From the NCBI GenBank assembly GCA_017255395.1, contig JAFKDC010000008.1, positions 62,001 to 126,000 on the forward strand: a stretch of DNA of 64,000 nucleotides, written 5' to 3'. The notes below the pieces were generated by a model. That model did not search any database. It had not been told where the DNA came from and was given only the letters and a program-made list of their open reading frames with translations. Shown here one piece after another: positions 48,682 through 57,094 of the stretch. The stretch's first letter is position 1; each line of letters opens with the position of its first letter. Source of the DNA: Enemella evansiae. Lineage in GTDB: Bacteria; Pseudomonadota; Alphaproteobacteria; Rhodobacterales; Rhodobacteraceae. A program made the position numbers and the translations under genes.

Positions 48682-48878
48682 GCAACAAGTGGCCCGACCC
48701 GGATAGGGATCGGGCCAGCCCCCTGCGCAGCGATGCAAGGCACCCATCGCCCTGCCGCAGGCATCCGGGCGGCACGCGCCTGCGATCCTTGCCGGGCGCC
48801 CCCAGCGCAGAGGGTTGGACCCGCCCGCCCGGCGCTTTCGCTCTTGCCTAACGCCGCCGCCCGCGTTCACATGCCGCC

Positions 48879-49313
48879 ATGCTGCACCACATCCCCGCCC
48901 TGCTCTCCCCCGATCTCCTGAAAACCCTGGCCGAGATGGGCCACGGCGACGAGATCGTCATCGGAGACGCCAACTTTCCCGCCCACGCCATGGGCCAGCG
49001 CGTTCACCGCATGGACGGGATTTCCGCCACCGAGGCTGCGAAAGCGATCCTCCACCTCCTGCCGCTCGACAGCTTTGTCGAGGCCAATGCGCATGTCATG
49101 CAGGTGGTCGGCGACGCAACGGCCAGCCCGCCGATTTTTGCAGAGTTTCAGGCCCTTGTGGATACCGCCGACAATCCCGCGCCGATCGCGCGGCTGGAAC
49201 GCTTCGCCTTCTACGAACGCGCCCAAAAGGCTTTTGCCGTGGTGCAGACCGGCGAATTCCGGCTGTACGGCAACCTGATCCTCACCAAGGGTGTGATCGG
49301 CGCCGCACCTTGA
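48879..49313 (+). CDS. fucU: RbsD/FucU family sugar mutarotase
   Basis: A 144-aa protein of the FucU branch. EMGHGDEIVIGDANFPAH contains the conserved His and Asp used in anomer exchange, and a C-terminal YGNLILTKGV is typical of the family. It interconverts alpha and beta anomers of fucose or related sugars. No fucose or ribose utilisation genes adjoin, so the physiological sugar is unknown. Confidence 0.9.
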   Translation: MLHHIPALLSPDLLKTLAEMGHGDEIVIGDANFPAHAMGQRVHRMDGISATEAAKAILHLLPLDSFVEANAHVMQVVGDATASPPIFAEFQALVDTADNPAPIARLERFAFYERAQKAFAVVQTGEFRLYGNLILTKGVIGAAP

Positions 49314-49470
49314 CCCTTGCTCCGAATCACGGAACCTGCGATACACCACACCGCTACGTTACCAGATTCGCCTTCCTGTCTGCCTTTAACGGCGACAGAG
49401 CTCCGATTTTGCTCTGACCTACGCCGACCCGCAGCATCCCGCGTGCGGACCACAGACAGGAGTTCTCACG

Positions 49471-49677
49471 ATGGCCACCGGCACCGTGAAATGGTTCAAC
49501 ACCACCAAAGGCTACGGCTTCATTCAGCCCGAAGATGGCGGCAAAGACGTGTTCGTGCACATCTCCGCCGTTGAGCGTTCGGGCCTGACCGGCCTTCAGG
49601 ACAACCAGAAGGTGTCCTACGAACTGCAGTCCGGCCGCGACGGCAAAGAGTCCGCGGGCAACCTCGAACTGCTCTGA
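49471..49677 (+). CDS. Cold-shock domain protein (CspA family)
   Basis: A 68-aa single CSD protein with RNP1 KGYGFIQPE and RNP2 VFVHISAV; it binds single-stranded RNA/DNA as a chaperone. The ~155-nt leader upstream is AT-richer than the coding region and may carry the usual structured cold-shock 5' UTR. The Shine-Dalgarno caggag lies 8 nt before the ATG. A strong intrinsic terminator follows at 49701. Confidence 0.95.
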   Translation: MATGTVKWFNTTKGYGFIQPEDGGKDVFVHISAVERSGLTGLQDNQKVSYELQSGRDGKESAGNLELL

Positions 49678-49700
49678 GCGGTTCACAGGCGACTGAATAC

Positions 49701-49728
49701 GAAGGGCGGGTCTGAACCCGCCCTTTTT
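49701..49728 (+). terminator. Intrinsic terminator of the cold-shock gene
   Basis: AAGGGCGGGT and ACCCGCCCTT pair around a CTGA loop and are followed by a T-run (CCCTTTTTC). A classic Rho-independent terminator 24 nt after the stop codon. It may also serve the convergent DUF2938 gene. Confidence 0.9.
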
Positions 49729-49739
49729 CATGCGCCCTT

Positions 49740-50213
49740 CTAGTAGAACAGCAGGGCCGTGACCCACATCCCCAGCGCAAAGACCGTATGCGCCAGCAGG
49801 CCCAGCACGCGGGTCCGGGCCGGGCTTGGGGTGCGAGAGGCCGCCCAGCCAGCGCCGGTCGCCGGTTGCAGCAGGAACCAGCCCGCCGCGATGGTCAGAA
49901 TAGCGAAGATCCAGACCGGAACGAAACTGGGCTCCGCGATCCAGTCGCGTCCGGCAAGCACCGCGAAGACCACGCCATAGACCACGCCGACCGCGTAGTG
50001 AAACATCCAGCCCACCGCCAGCTCGCCCTGTGCCGGGGCGACCCGGTCGAAATCGTCGTGAAACACCCGCTCTCGCAGGTTGAGAACCCAGCGCCCGACC
50101 CGCGCCCAGTTCGCCAGCGGCAGCCCGAAAAGCCGGTTCAGCAACAGCGCCCAGAGGTCCATCGCCAAAGTGCCGCCGAGGCCCATCGCTGCGCCCGCAA
50201 GGATCACGCCCAT
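49740..50213 (-). CDS. DUF2938 family membrane protein
   Basis: A 157-aa polytopic protein with four hydrophobic segments; MGVILAGAAMGLGGTLAMDLWA opens the first and WVTALLFY ends the last. It matches the DUF2938 family of small inner-membrane proteins with unknown function. The ATG at 50213 has a ggagggat Shine-Dalgarno; earlier in-frame starts are unsupported. Convergent with the cold-shock gene, single gene. Confidence 0.83.
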   Translation of the reverse strand: MGVILAGAAMGLGGTLAMDLWALLLNRLFGLPLANWARVGRWVLNLRERVFHDDFDRVAPAQGELAVGWMFHYAVGVVYGVVFAVLAGRDWIAEPSFVPVWIFAILTIAAGWFLLQPATGAGWAASRTPSPARTRVLGLLAHTVFALGMWVTALLFY

Positions 50214-50513
50214 CCATCCCTCCCATGGTTGCGCGCAGTCTGCCTTGCGTGCCCGGGGCATGCAACGCCCGACTGCCGCCCGGCTGCCCCCCTGACCGGC
50301 CGGCACTGTTGCAGGGGCGCAACGGTCCGGGATACCCGACCCTCCGGATTCCCACACTGTTCGGAACCTCTGCCGCAGAGCACCATTGGTCCACCTACAG
50401 CGTCCGGCCTTTAACGTGGTTCACGCCGTGACAGGATTGCCCCAAGGCGCCCAAGGCGCGGCAGGGCTATCGTGTTTCAAGGATAAGGCCCGGCGCTTCT
50501 GGAGGTACTGGAT

Positions 50514-50627
50514 ATGACCGAGCATATGACCAAACCGAAGCACACGCCCCGCGACAAGCACCCGCTGCCCCAGCCCGGTGCCCCCAGGCCGCGCCGCTAC
50601 ACCTTCACCGACTGGGCCTGCCTCTGA
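50514..50627 (+). CDS. Candidate small protein (37 aa)
   Basis: A short ORF starting MTEHMTKPKHTPRDKHPLP and ending RRYTFTDWACL, with a perfect GGAGG eight bases before its ATG. It is basic, proline-rich and has no hydrophobic segment. It ends 4 nt before the convergent DUF1513 stop. The strong ribosome-binding site in an otherwise empty gap supports translation; no family is recognised. It could be a small protein or a regulatory peptide. Confidence 0.5.
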   Translation: MTEHMTKPKHTPRDKHPLPQPGAPRPRRYTFTDWACL

Positions 50628-50631
50628 GGTC

Positions 50632-51690
50632 TCAACCCAGCCGGACCAGGTGATTGTCCCAGGCACGGTGCGCGACCGACAGGGGCGCCAGCCGGTCCGT
50701 GCAGGACAGAATGCCGCCGTGGCCATCCGTGGCCACGAGACCCTCGGCCCCCGCCGCAAGCCCGCAGATGTCCGCGCGGCTGAGCGCGGTCAGGAACTCC
50801 CCGTCGAGGCCGAACAGATGCAGCCGCCCGCCACGGGGCGAGGTGATCCCCACGCGGCCCGCGTCCATGGCCACGCTGCCCGCGTAACCCTGCATCGCCA
50901 GTTGTTCCGCCAGATCGGCCTCACACAGCGTCACGCGCCCGCCCTTGCGGTGCAGCCCCAGCAGGGGCACGGGTTCCGACAGGTCGCCCTGCCACTGCAT
51001 CGCAAAGCCCACAAGGCCGTCGCGATGCGCGAGGTGCCGGATGGAGGCCCTGTGCAGGTCTCCCGACAGTTCCACGCTTTCCTGCAGGCCGCCCGTCACC
51101 GTCACGTAGGACAGGTTGGGGCGCATGCTGTCCAGATTCAGCTTCTCGCGCCCCCGGTCGGGATGGGTCAGGATACCGCCGTTCGCCACCGCCAGCACGT
51201 CACCCGGCAGGCGCAGGATCTCGTGCGGGCCGATGCCGCCCGAGGCTAGCGACCCGATCCGGCGATAGCCCTCATCGCGCGCCCAGAGTCCCAGCCGCCC
51301 CGCGCCGCTGTCGATGTGGTTTTCCGTCGTCACCAGCACCGCGCCGCCGTCGACAAAGGCGCCATGGCCGTAGAAATGATGGCCCTCCGGCGCCTCCAGC
51401 CGATGCGCGACCCGGCCCGAGACACAGTCGATCACAAGGGCATAGGTGCCGGGACGGCGCGCGAAGGCCACCGCCTCGGGGCGCAGGGGATGGGCCGCCG
51501 CCGCGTGGCCCCGGGCCGGCAAGGGAATGCGAAACAGGTCCTGCCCCTGCTCGGACAATCCGAACAGCGCGAAGGTGCCGTCGGACTCTTGCGCGGCGGC
51601 GAGGAAGGCGGGGTTGCCCGCGTCCGCCCATGTCACCTGCGGCAGGGTCGCCGAGGCCAGCAGAGCCGTCAGGAAGTGCCGCCGCCGCAT
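50632..51690 (-). CDS. DUF1513 domain-containing periplasmic protein
   Basis: A 352-aa protein with an N-terminal twin-arginine-like signal (MRRRHFLTALLASATLP, cleavage near residue 22) and a DUF1513 beta-propeller-like domain. It is the last gene of the iron locus and begins one base after the second imelysin, so it is cotranscribed. DUF1513 proteins consistently accompany imelysin and di-haem proteins in proteobacteria. The role is probably in periplasmic iron handling, by association. Confidence 0.82.
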   Translation of the reverse strand: MRRRHFLTALLASATLPQVTWADAGNPAFLAAAQESDGTFALFGLSEQGQDLFRIPLPARGHAAAAHPLRPEAVAFARRPGTYALVIDCVSGRVAHRLEAPEGHHFYGHGAFVDGGAVLVTTENHIDSGAGRLGLWARDEGYRRIGSLASGGIGPHEILRLPGDVLAVANGGILTHPDRGREKLNLDSMRPNLSYVTVTGGLQESVELSGDLHRASIRHLAHRDGLVGFAMQWQGDLSEPVPLLGLHRKGGRVTLCEADLAEQLAMQGYAGSVAMDAGRVGITSPRGGRLHLFGLDGEFLTALSRADICGLAAGAEGLVATDGHGGILSCTDRLAPLSVAHRAWDNHLVRLG

Positions 51691-51691
51691 C

Positions 51692-52657
51692 TCAGTCTCC
51701 GTCCGCCGAATTGAACCCCTCGGACAGGCCCAGCCCGGCGCCGATCTCTGCCGCGATCGCCGTGCGCAGGGCGCGGATGTGCTGTTGCAGGATCTCGACC
51801 TTCAGACGGCCCGCGGGATCGCCGACCCCCGCGAACAGCGGATCGTCCAGATCGGCGGCCAGCCGAAGCGCCTCGTCATAGGCCGTCTCGGTCACCGGGA
51901 TCGCGCCGTCTGCAAGGGTCCGGGCCAGCCCGCGCGTCGCCTCCAGCGACAGCACGACATTCCGCAGCGGCCGGTCCGAGCGCCACGCCTCGGCGCGTTC
52001 CGGGCGGGGCCGGTCGAAGGTGCCCAGCGGCCGCCCAAGCCGCTGGTCGGCGGTGAATTCCAGCCCCGCCAGCAGCGCGGTGTAGAGGGTCGAGGCCGCC
52101 TCGCGCCCGGTCAGGTAGGTGGCATTGTCGCCCGCCGTGGTCAGCAGCCCGGCGTGCTCCACCCACCCGGCGCGCATCTCGGCGCCCATCCGGGCAAGAT
52201 CGGCGCTGACGGCCTGCACGTAGTGGCAGGCGTAATCCCCGGCGGTGTAGTCGGTCTCGTACAGCAGCCGCTCCAGCGCAAACAGCCCGCGCCCGGCGAC
52301 AGAGACCTCGGCGAAGGTGGCGGGATCGTTCACCGCCGCATCCTCGTCGCCTTGCAGCGCCGCGACCGTCTTGGCCACGATACCGCGCTTGTCCGGCCAG
52401 AAGGCGATGGCCAGCGCGCGCCCGTCGGCCTCCAGCGGGCCGAAGTTCAGGTGGGCGATGCCCATCCAGCCATCGAAGGCGCGTTGGTAGGCGGGCTTCA
52501 CCGCCTCGGCGGTGCAATCGGCCTGCGCGGCCTCACTCAGCGCCTGCGTATCCCCCACGAAGGCATCGAAGGCGGGCAGGATGTGATCGTCGACAGCCTC
52601 CGCGACCCCGGCGGCAAGGGGCGAGGCAAGGCAGCACAGGGCAAGGGCTAGGCGCAT
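51692..52657 (-). CDS. Imelysin family protein, second copy
   Basis: A 321-aa helical periplasmic protein with a signal peptide (MRLALALCCLASPLAAG). The imelysin GxHxxE motif appears as GLFALE, so the His is replaced by Phe; the remainder of the helical bundle (FDGWMGIAHLNFGPLE, GDYACHYVQAVSADLARM) is intact. It overlaps the di-haem oxidoreductase stop by one base (TGATG). Iron-related by family and context; possible partner of the first imelysin. Confidence 0.82.
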   Translation of the reverse strand: MRLALALCCLASPLAAGVAEAVDDHILPAFDAFVGDTQALSEAAQADCTAEAVKPAYQRAFDGWMGIAHLNFGPLEADGRALAIAFWPDKRGIVAKTVAALQGDEDAAVNDPATFAEVSVAGRGLFALERLLYETDYTAGDYACHYVQAVSADLARMGAEMRAGWVEHAGLLTTAGDNATYLTGREAASTLYTALLAGLEFTADQRLGRPLGTFDRPRPERAEAWRSDRPLRNVVLSLEATRGLARTLADGAIPVTETAYDEALRLAADLDDPLFAGVGDPAGRLKVEILQQHIRALRTAIAAEIGAGLGLSEGFNSADGD

Positions 52658-54189
52658 CAGAGGCTCTCCAGGTAGCGGATCAGGGCGGCGCGGTCTTCGG
52701 GCGGCATCTCGACGACACGGTCTCGGGCGGGCTGCGCCTCGCCGCCGTGCCAGAGGACGGCTTCCAGCAGCGACCGCGCGCGACCGTCGTGCAGGAAGTA
52801 GGTGTGGCCGTTGACCTGTTCGGTCAGGCCGATCCCCCACAGCGGCGCGGTGCGCCATTCGCGGCCCGTCGCCAGTCCTTCGGGGCGGTTGTCGGCCAGC
52901 CCCTCGCCCATGTCGTGCAGCAGGAAATCCGAGTGCGGCCAGATCAGCTGAAAGCTCTGCGCGCTTTCGTCGGCCAGCCGGTGGGTGACGAACTTCGGCA
53001 CATGGCAGGACGCACAGCCGGTCTGGTGGAAGACCGCCTTGCCACGCAGCACCTCTGGGTCGTCGAGCGCCACGCGCTCCGGCAGGGCGAGGTTGCGGCT
53101 ATAGAAGGTCACGAGGTCCAGCCCCTCGGCGTCGATCTCTGTCCCACGCTCGTCGCCGTCGCCATGCGGCCCGGCAAGGCAGTTGGTCTGCGCTTCGGTG
53201 CAGTCCCCGGCGGGCAAGGGGTGCAGCGGGTTCGAGATGCCGATGTCGCCCGCGAAGGCCCCGGCGGACTGCTCGCGGACCGTGGGGTTGCCCGCCTTCC
53301 AGCCGAACCGGCCCAGCATCGGCGCGTCGTATTCCAGCGACCAGACCACCTGCGCCCGGCCCGAGATGCCGTCGCCATCCAAATCGTCGGGGTCCGCGTG
53401 GGCAAGGATATCCGCCGTCGGGATCGCCTCGATCAGGCCAAGCCCCAGCATGGTCGGCGCCACCCGGGGCGACAGCATCACGTCCTCGGCCATGGGGCCG
53501 TAGCCGAGGTCGGAAACGCTGTAGGTCGGCCTGCGCAGCGATGCCTCTTCGCCGCCCGACAGCGCCACCGGCACCTCTTCGTAGGTGATCTGCATCTGGC
53601 CCTCGGCGGCATGGCCAAGAACGGCGACGTCCTGCAACTGACCGCCGTAGGTGGGTTCGGGCCGCGCCAGCGCCCCGCCCAGCCTCGCCAGATAGGTCTC
53701 GACCGCATCCATGTCGGTCTGATCGAAGGGCACCGACAGGCGCAGGAACATCGACACGCGGTTGTCGTCCGGCCCCTCGGGCGGATGACCGCGCCCGTCC
53801 TTCAGGTGACAGCGCTGGCAGGACCGGGCGTTGAACACCGGCCCCAGCCCGTCCGAGGCCAGCGTCGACGAGGGCGACGAGACCCAGAGCTTCTTGAACA
53901 ACCCGTTGCCGATCTTGAAATCAAGCTCGCCGTCGAAGCCGATATTGGCGGAGGGCTGCGAGAAGGCATCCGCGCTGGACCGCCTGCGCACCGTGGCCGC
54001 GCCGCCGGGCTTGGCCTCGAACCGCTCTGGTGCGGCGAAATCGGTGGGCGCGGCGGTGACGCGGGCGATGCGCGCGGCCTCGTCGGCGGTGCGGGGCACC
54101 ACCGGTAGGTGCAGGTCGTCCAGAACCGGCAGTTCGGCGGCGACGGGAAAGGCTGCCGCCAGAAGCAGCGGCAGCATGAGTTTTTTCAT
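52657..54189 (-). CDS. Di-haem oxidoreductase family c-type cytochrome (DUF1111)
   Basis: A 510-aa periplasmic protein with a signal peptide (cleavage near residue 18) and two c-type haem sites, CQRCH near residue 124 and CASCH near 391. The family is often labelled thiol oxidoreductase, but in this locus it is found with imelysins and is iron-regulated in several proteobacteria. The start MKKLMLPLLLAAAF at 54189 has an agagac Shine-Dalgarno, 19 nt after bfr; upstream in-frame codons belong to another gene. Confidence 0.88.
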   Translation of the reverse strand: MKKLMLPLLLAAAFPVAAELPVLDDLHLPVVPRTADEAARIARVTAAPTDFAAPERFEAKPGGAATVRRRSSADAFSQPSANIGFDGELDFKIGNGLFKKLWVSSPSSTLASDGLGPVFNARSCQRCHLKDGRGHPPEGPDDNRVSMFLRLSVPFDQTDMDAVETYLARLGGALARPEPTYGGQLQDVAVLGHAAEGQMQITYEEVPVALSGGEEASLRRPTYSVSDLGYGPMAEDVMLSPRVAPTMLGLGLIEAIPTADILAHADPDDLDGDGISGRAQVVWSLEYDAPMLGRFGWKAGNPTVREQSAGAFAGDIGISNPLHPLPAGDCTEAQTNCLAGPHGDGDERGTEIDAEGLDLVTFYSRNLALPERVALDDPEVLRGKAVFHQTGCASCHVPKFVTHRLADESAQSFQLIWPHSDFLLHDMGEGLADNRPEGLATGREWRTAPLWGIGLTEQVNGHTYFLHDGRARSLLEAVLWHGGEAQPARDRVVEMPPEDRAALIRYLESL

Positions 54190-54208
54190 AACAGGTCTCT
54201 TTGGGCGC

Positions 54209-54694
54209 TTATTCCGCCTCGTCCGAGGATTTGGCCTGAAGCTGGCTGTAGTTGGATGCGCCGAGGGTCTCGTAAAGGCCCAGCTGCGTTTCGAGGTAGT
54301 CGATGTGGCCTTCCTCATCGGCGATGAGCGCCTCGAAGAGGTTCTTGGACACGTAGTCGCCCACGGATTCGCAGTGGTTGCGCGCCTCGATATACAGGGT
54401 GCGCGCCTCATGTTCCGCGGCGAGATCCGACTCCAGCGTCTCCTTCAGGGTCTGGCCGATGCGCAGCGGGTCCAGCTTTTGCAGGTTCGGATGACCTTCC
54501 AGGAAGATGATCCGCTGGATCAGCTTGTCGGCGTGGTGCATCTCTTCGATGCTTTCCTCGCGCGACTTGTCGGCAATCTTGCCGAAACCCCAGTCTTCCT
54601 GCAGGCGATAATGCAGCCAGTACTGGCTGACCGCCGTCAACTCGCTGCGCAGTGCCGCGTTGAGATATTCGATAACCTTCGCATCGCCCTTCAT
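54209..54694 (-). CDS. bfr: Bacterioferritin
   Basis: A 161-aa four-helix ferritin. Ferroxidase ligands are in place (E18 in [11 protein letters not shown]51/H54 in EEMHHADK, and E and H of EEGHIDYLE near 127-130), and the Met that binds the inter-subunit haem is present in [11 protein letters not shown]. It stores iron in 24-mers. Preceded by its ferredoxin gene (bfd) 69 nt upstream, so storage and release are encoded together. Confidence 0.95.
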   Translation of the reverse strand: MKGDAKVIEYLNAALRSELTAVSQYWLHYRLQEDWGFGKIADKSREESIEEMHHADKLIQRIIFLEGHPNLQKLDPLRIGQTLKETLESDLAAEHEARTLYIEARNHCESVGDYVSKNLFEALIADEEGHIDYLETQLGLYETLGASNYSQLQAKSSDEAE

Positions 54695-54763
54695 GGTCGA
54701 AATCCTTCTTCTTACCTACCGGCGTTAGTGTGATCTTATGCCTTGGGTCCTGCAAGGGCGCGA

Positions 54764-55009
54764 TCAGCCGCGCCTTGCCTCGTCACGGCGTTGGCGCAGG
54801 TGCCGCAACTCCAGCGGCACCTCGAAATTGTCGTTGGCCTGCATGGTCTTCATGAACAGCGGCAGGCAGCCGCCGCAGTCGGCCTTCTTGCCAAGCGCCC
54901 GGTAGATCTTGCCCGGCGTGATCAGCGTCGCCTCGTCCGAGGCGCGCATCCAGTCCACGGCGGCGTGGATGTCGTTGTCCGAGATGTTCATGCAGTGGCA
55001 GACGATCAT
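54764..55009 (-). CDS. bfd: Bacterioferritin-associated ferredoxin
   Basis: An 81-aa [2Fe-2S] protein. The N-terminal CHC (MIVCHCMNIS) and the later DCGGC provide the four Cys of the Bfd-type cluster. It donates electrons to bacterioferritin to mobilise stored iron. The ATG at 55009 gives the family-standard N-terminus. Iron-limited expression is expected from family behaviour. Confidence 0.92.
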   Translation of the reverse strand: MIVCHCMNISDNDIHAAVDWMRASDEATLITPGKIYRALGKKADCGGCLPLFMKTMQANDNFEVPLELRHLRQRRDEARRG

Positions 55010-55070
55010 GGCCGGTTCCTTCTGGACGGGCGATGGCCCGGGGCGCCCGCGACGCCCCGGCGGGGTGGCG

Positions 55071-56327
55071 TTACTGGAAGACCGCGTCCGGGTCGTCGAG
55101 GCTGTCGGAGCCCTCAAAGCCGATCCGGTCGAGGCCAAGCGCGGTCACCGCCCGCTCGATACCCGAGGTTTGTTGCACCAATGCGTCGACCGCCGCCATG
55201 ATCAGCGCCTCGCCGCCTGCGTTGCCGCGCGCCAGCATCTGGTCGTAGCTGAAGCCCGCCTCGGCGGCGGCCTTGATCTGGCCCAGTTCCACCATGGTCT
55301 GGTTGATGTCGGCGCGCAGGGCCGCGTCCACATCCGCGTCGGCCGCCGCCACCAGCGAGGACAGGCTTTCGCCGCTCACCACCGACCCGTCGATGCGGAC
55401 ATATTCCCCGAAGTAGACGTTGCGGATGCCCATGCCGTCGTAGAAATGCGAGTTGTGGGTGTTATCCGAGAAGCAGTCGTGCTCTTCCTCGGGGTCGTTC
55501 AGCATGACGCCCAGCTTCATGCGCTCGCCCGCCTGCTCGCCGTAGGACAGGCTGCCCATGCCGGTCAGCATCGCCACGATGCCCGCATCTTCGTCACCGA
55601 TCACGGTGGCGCGCGCCTCGCCGCCCTCGGCCCATTGCGCGGCCATGTATTCCAGATCGGACACCAGCAGGTCCGTCGCGGCCTTCAGGTATTGGCCACG
55701 GCGGTCGCAATTGCCGCCGGTGCAGGCCTCGCCCGTCGCGTAGTCGGTCCAGGGACGCTCACCCGCGCCGTGATCGGTGCCGTTCAGGTCCTGCCCCCAG
55801 AGCAGGAATTCCACCGCGTGATAGCCGGTGGCAACGTTGGATTCGACCGCATCGGCCTCTTGCAGGGTCTCTTCCAGCAGCGCCGGGGTGATCTCTGTCG
55901 CGTCGACCTCTTCGCCCGACAGGCTGAAGGTCGGGTTGGCCACCACGTTCAGCGCCGCATAGGCGTTTTCATCCGTGGCCCCGCCGTAGGATGCATCGAC
56001 ATAGTCGATCAGGCCCTCGTCCAGCGGCCATGCGTTCACCTTGCCTTCCCAGTCGTCGACGATGGCATTGCCAAAACGGAAGACCTCGGTCTGCTGGTAG
56101 GGCACGCGGGCTTCCAGCCAAGCGGTGCGGGCGGCGGTCAGCGTCGTCTCGGACGGATCGGCGATCAGCGCCGCGACGGCGGCCTGAAGATCCTGCGCCT
56201 TGCTCAGGCTGTCCTCGTATCCGGCCTGCGCGATATCGGCGTAGGTTTCCAGCACGGCGGCCTTGTCCGCCATCGCGGGCAGGGCGGCGGTCAGTGCCAG
56301 AGCCATGGCTGTCGCTGTCGTCTTCAT
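55071..56327 (-). CDS. Imelysin family iron-regulated protein (IrpA-like)
   Basis: A 418-aa periplasmic protein with a signal peptide (MKTTATAMALALTAALPAMA). Imelysin GxHxxE is intact as GYHAVEFLLWG near residue 165, with two helical repeats and conserved Cys (CTGGNCDRRG). Family members are iron-regulated and thought to bind or transfer iron. It lies 61 nt upstream of bfd. It is the functional counterpart of the degenerate second imelysin. Confidence 0.88.
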   Translation of the reverse strand: MKTTATAMALALTAALPAMADKAAVLETYADIAQAGYEDSLSKAQDLQAAVAALIADPSETTLTAARTAWLEARVPYQQTEVFRFGNAIVDDWEGKVNAWPLDEGLIDYVDASYGGATDENAYAALNVVANPTFSLSGEEVDATEITPALLEETLQEADAVESNVATGYHAVEFLLWGQDLNGTDHGAGERPWTDYATGEACTGGNCDRRGQYLKAATDLLVSDLEYMAAQWAEGGEARATVIGDEDAGIVAMLTGMGSLSYGEQAGERMKLGVMLNDPEEEHDCFSDNTHNSHFYDGMGIRNVYFGEYVRIDGSVVSGESLSSLVAAADADVDAALRADINQTMVELGQIKAAAEAGFSYDQMLARGNAGGEALIMAAVDALVQQTSGIERAVTALGLDRIGFEGSDSLDDPDAVFQ

Positions 56328-56363
56328 GATATCTGTTCCCTTCGTCAGTCAGTCAGTTTTGGG

Positions 56364-56840
56364 TCAATGCAGGCGTCCGCGATGGAGGTCGGCCCGGTGG
56401 GCCGCCATCACGCGGCGGTTCATCTGGTTCAGCCACAGCCCGAAGGCCTGCGCGGCCCCGGCCAGGGCCGGGGCAAGATCGGCCCGGACCATCAGCGTGG
56501 CCATCAGGGTGGCATCCTCCATCGCGCCTTCCGCCGCGCATCCGACCATCTGCGCAAGGCAGGCCTCGTCGGCGCCGACGCATTGGCAGGCCAGCCCGTG
56601 ACAGGCCATCGGGCGGCGTCCGTGATCGGCGAGGATCGTCACGAGGTCCGTCAGCGCCTCGGTCGCGCGGCTGCCGGCGGTATCCCCCAGCGCCTCGATC
56701 AGCCCGGACCGGGCGCGGTCCATCGCGCCGTTCGCCCCAAGACACAGGCGCAGGTAAAGGATCGCACCAGATTCGACGGCGCCATACTGCGACAGGCGCC
56801 CGACCGGAGAGCCGCCGCGTGGCGGGTTATGCAGGCTCAT
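56364..56840 (-). CDS. Hypothetical cysteine-containing helical protein in the iron locus
   Basis: A 158-aa all-helical soluble protein starting MSLHNPPRGGSPVGRLSQYG. It has a compact Cys cluster (ACHGLACQCVGADEACLAQMVGCA, starting near residue 94), suggesting metal or cluster binding, and a C-terminal helix ending HRADLHRGRLH. Its ATG overlaps the preceding small gene by ATGA. No family is recognised; the position ahead of imelysin/bfd/bfr suggests an iron-related role. Confidence 0.65.
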   Translation of the reverse strand: MSLHNPPRGGSPVGRLSQYGAVESGAILYLRLCLGANGAMDRARSGLIEALGDTAGSRATEALTDLVTILADHGRRPMACHGLACQCVGADEACLAQMVGCAAEGAMEDATLMATLMVRADLAPALAGAAQAFGLWLNQMNRRVMAAHRADLHRGRLH

Positions 56841-56983
56841 GACCGCGCTCCGTCGATCAGCCGGTCCAGAAGACCCGCCCCCGGCGGCGTCAGGCGCATC
56901 GCAAGGGCCCGCGCCTCTGCCGCGCAAAACGCAAGGTCGGCCGCGCGGCCGGTCTCGCTGTCGCTGTCCCGATGCAGAGCCAT
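56837..56983 (-). CDS. Small protein (48 aa) opening the iron locus
   Basis: A short ORF too small for usual calling: starts MALHRDSDSETGRAADLAFC, ends LLDRLIDGARS, with one Cys and an amphipathic helix-rich composition. A GGAG Shine-Dalgarno stands 6 nt before its ATG, and its stop overlaps the next start (ATGA), so translation is coupled. It is the first gene after the inverted repeat at 57048. No function is known. Confidence 0.5.
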   Translation of the reverse strand: MALHRDSDSETGRAADLAFCAAEARALAMRLTPPGAGLLDRLIDGARS

Positions 56984-57047
56984 GGCGGTCTCCAGAATCC
57001 CCGTTGCTTTGCGGGAAACCTGACCACTACAGTCGGGAATGTCAATT

Positions 57048-57064
57048 CCGATTATTTTAGTCGG
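57048..57064. promoter_or_regulatory. Inverted repeat upstream of the iron locus
   Basis: CCGATTATTTTAGTCGG (plus strand) has 7-nt arms matching at 6 of 7 positions around a 3-nt centre. It sits ~65 nt upstream of the first gene of the minus-strand iron operon; just downstream is a TTGACA -35-like hexamer (minus strand, near 57041). It is a candidate site for an iron-responsive regulator (Irr, RirA, Fur or Iron-Rhodo-box binder), but does not clearly match any one consensus. Confidence 0.45.
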
Positions 57065-57094
57065 ATGAATGCGGGCAGGCCGGCGCCGGTGCGA

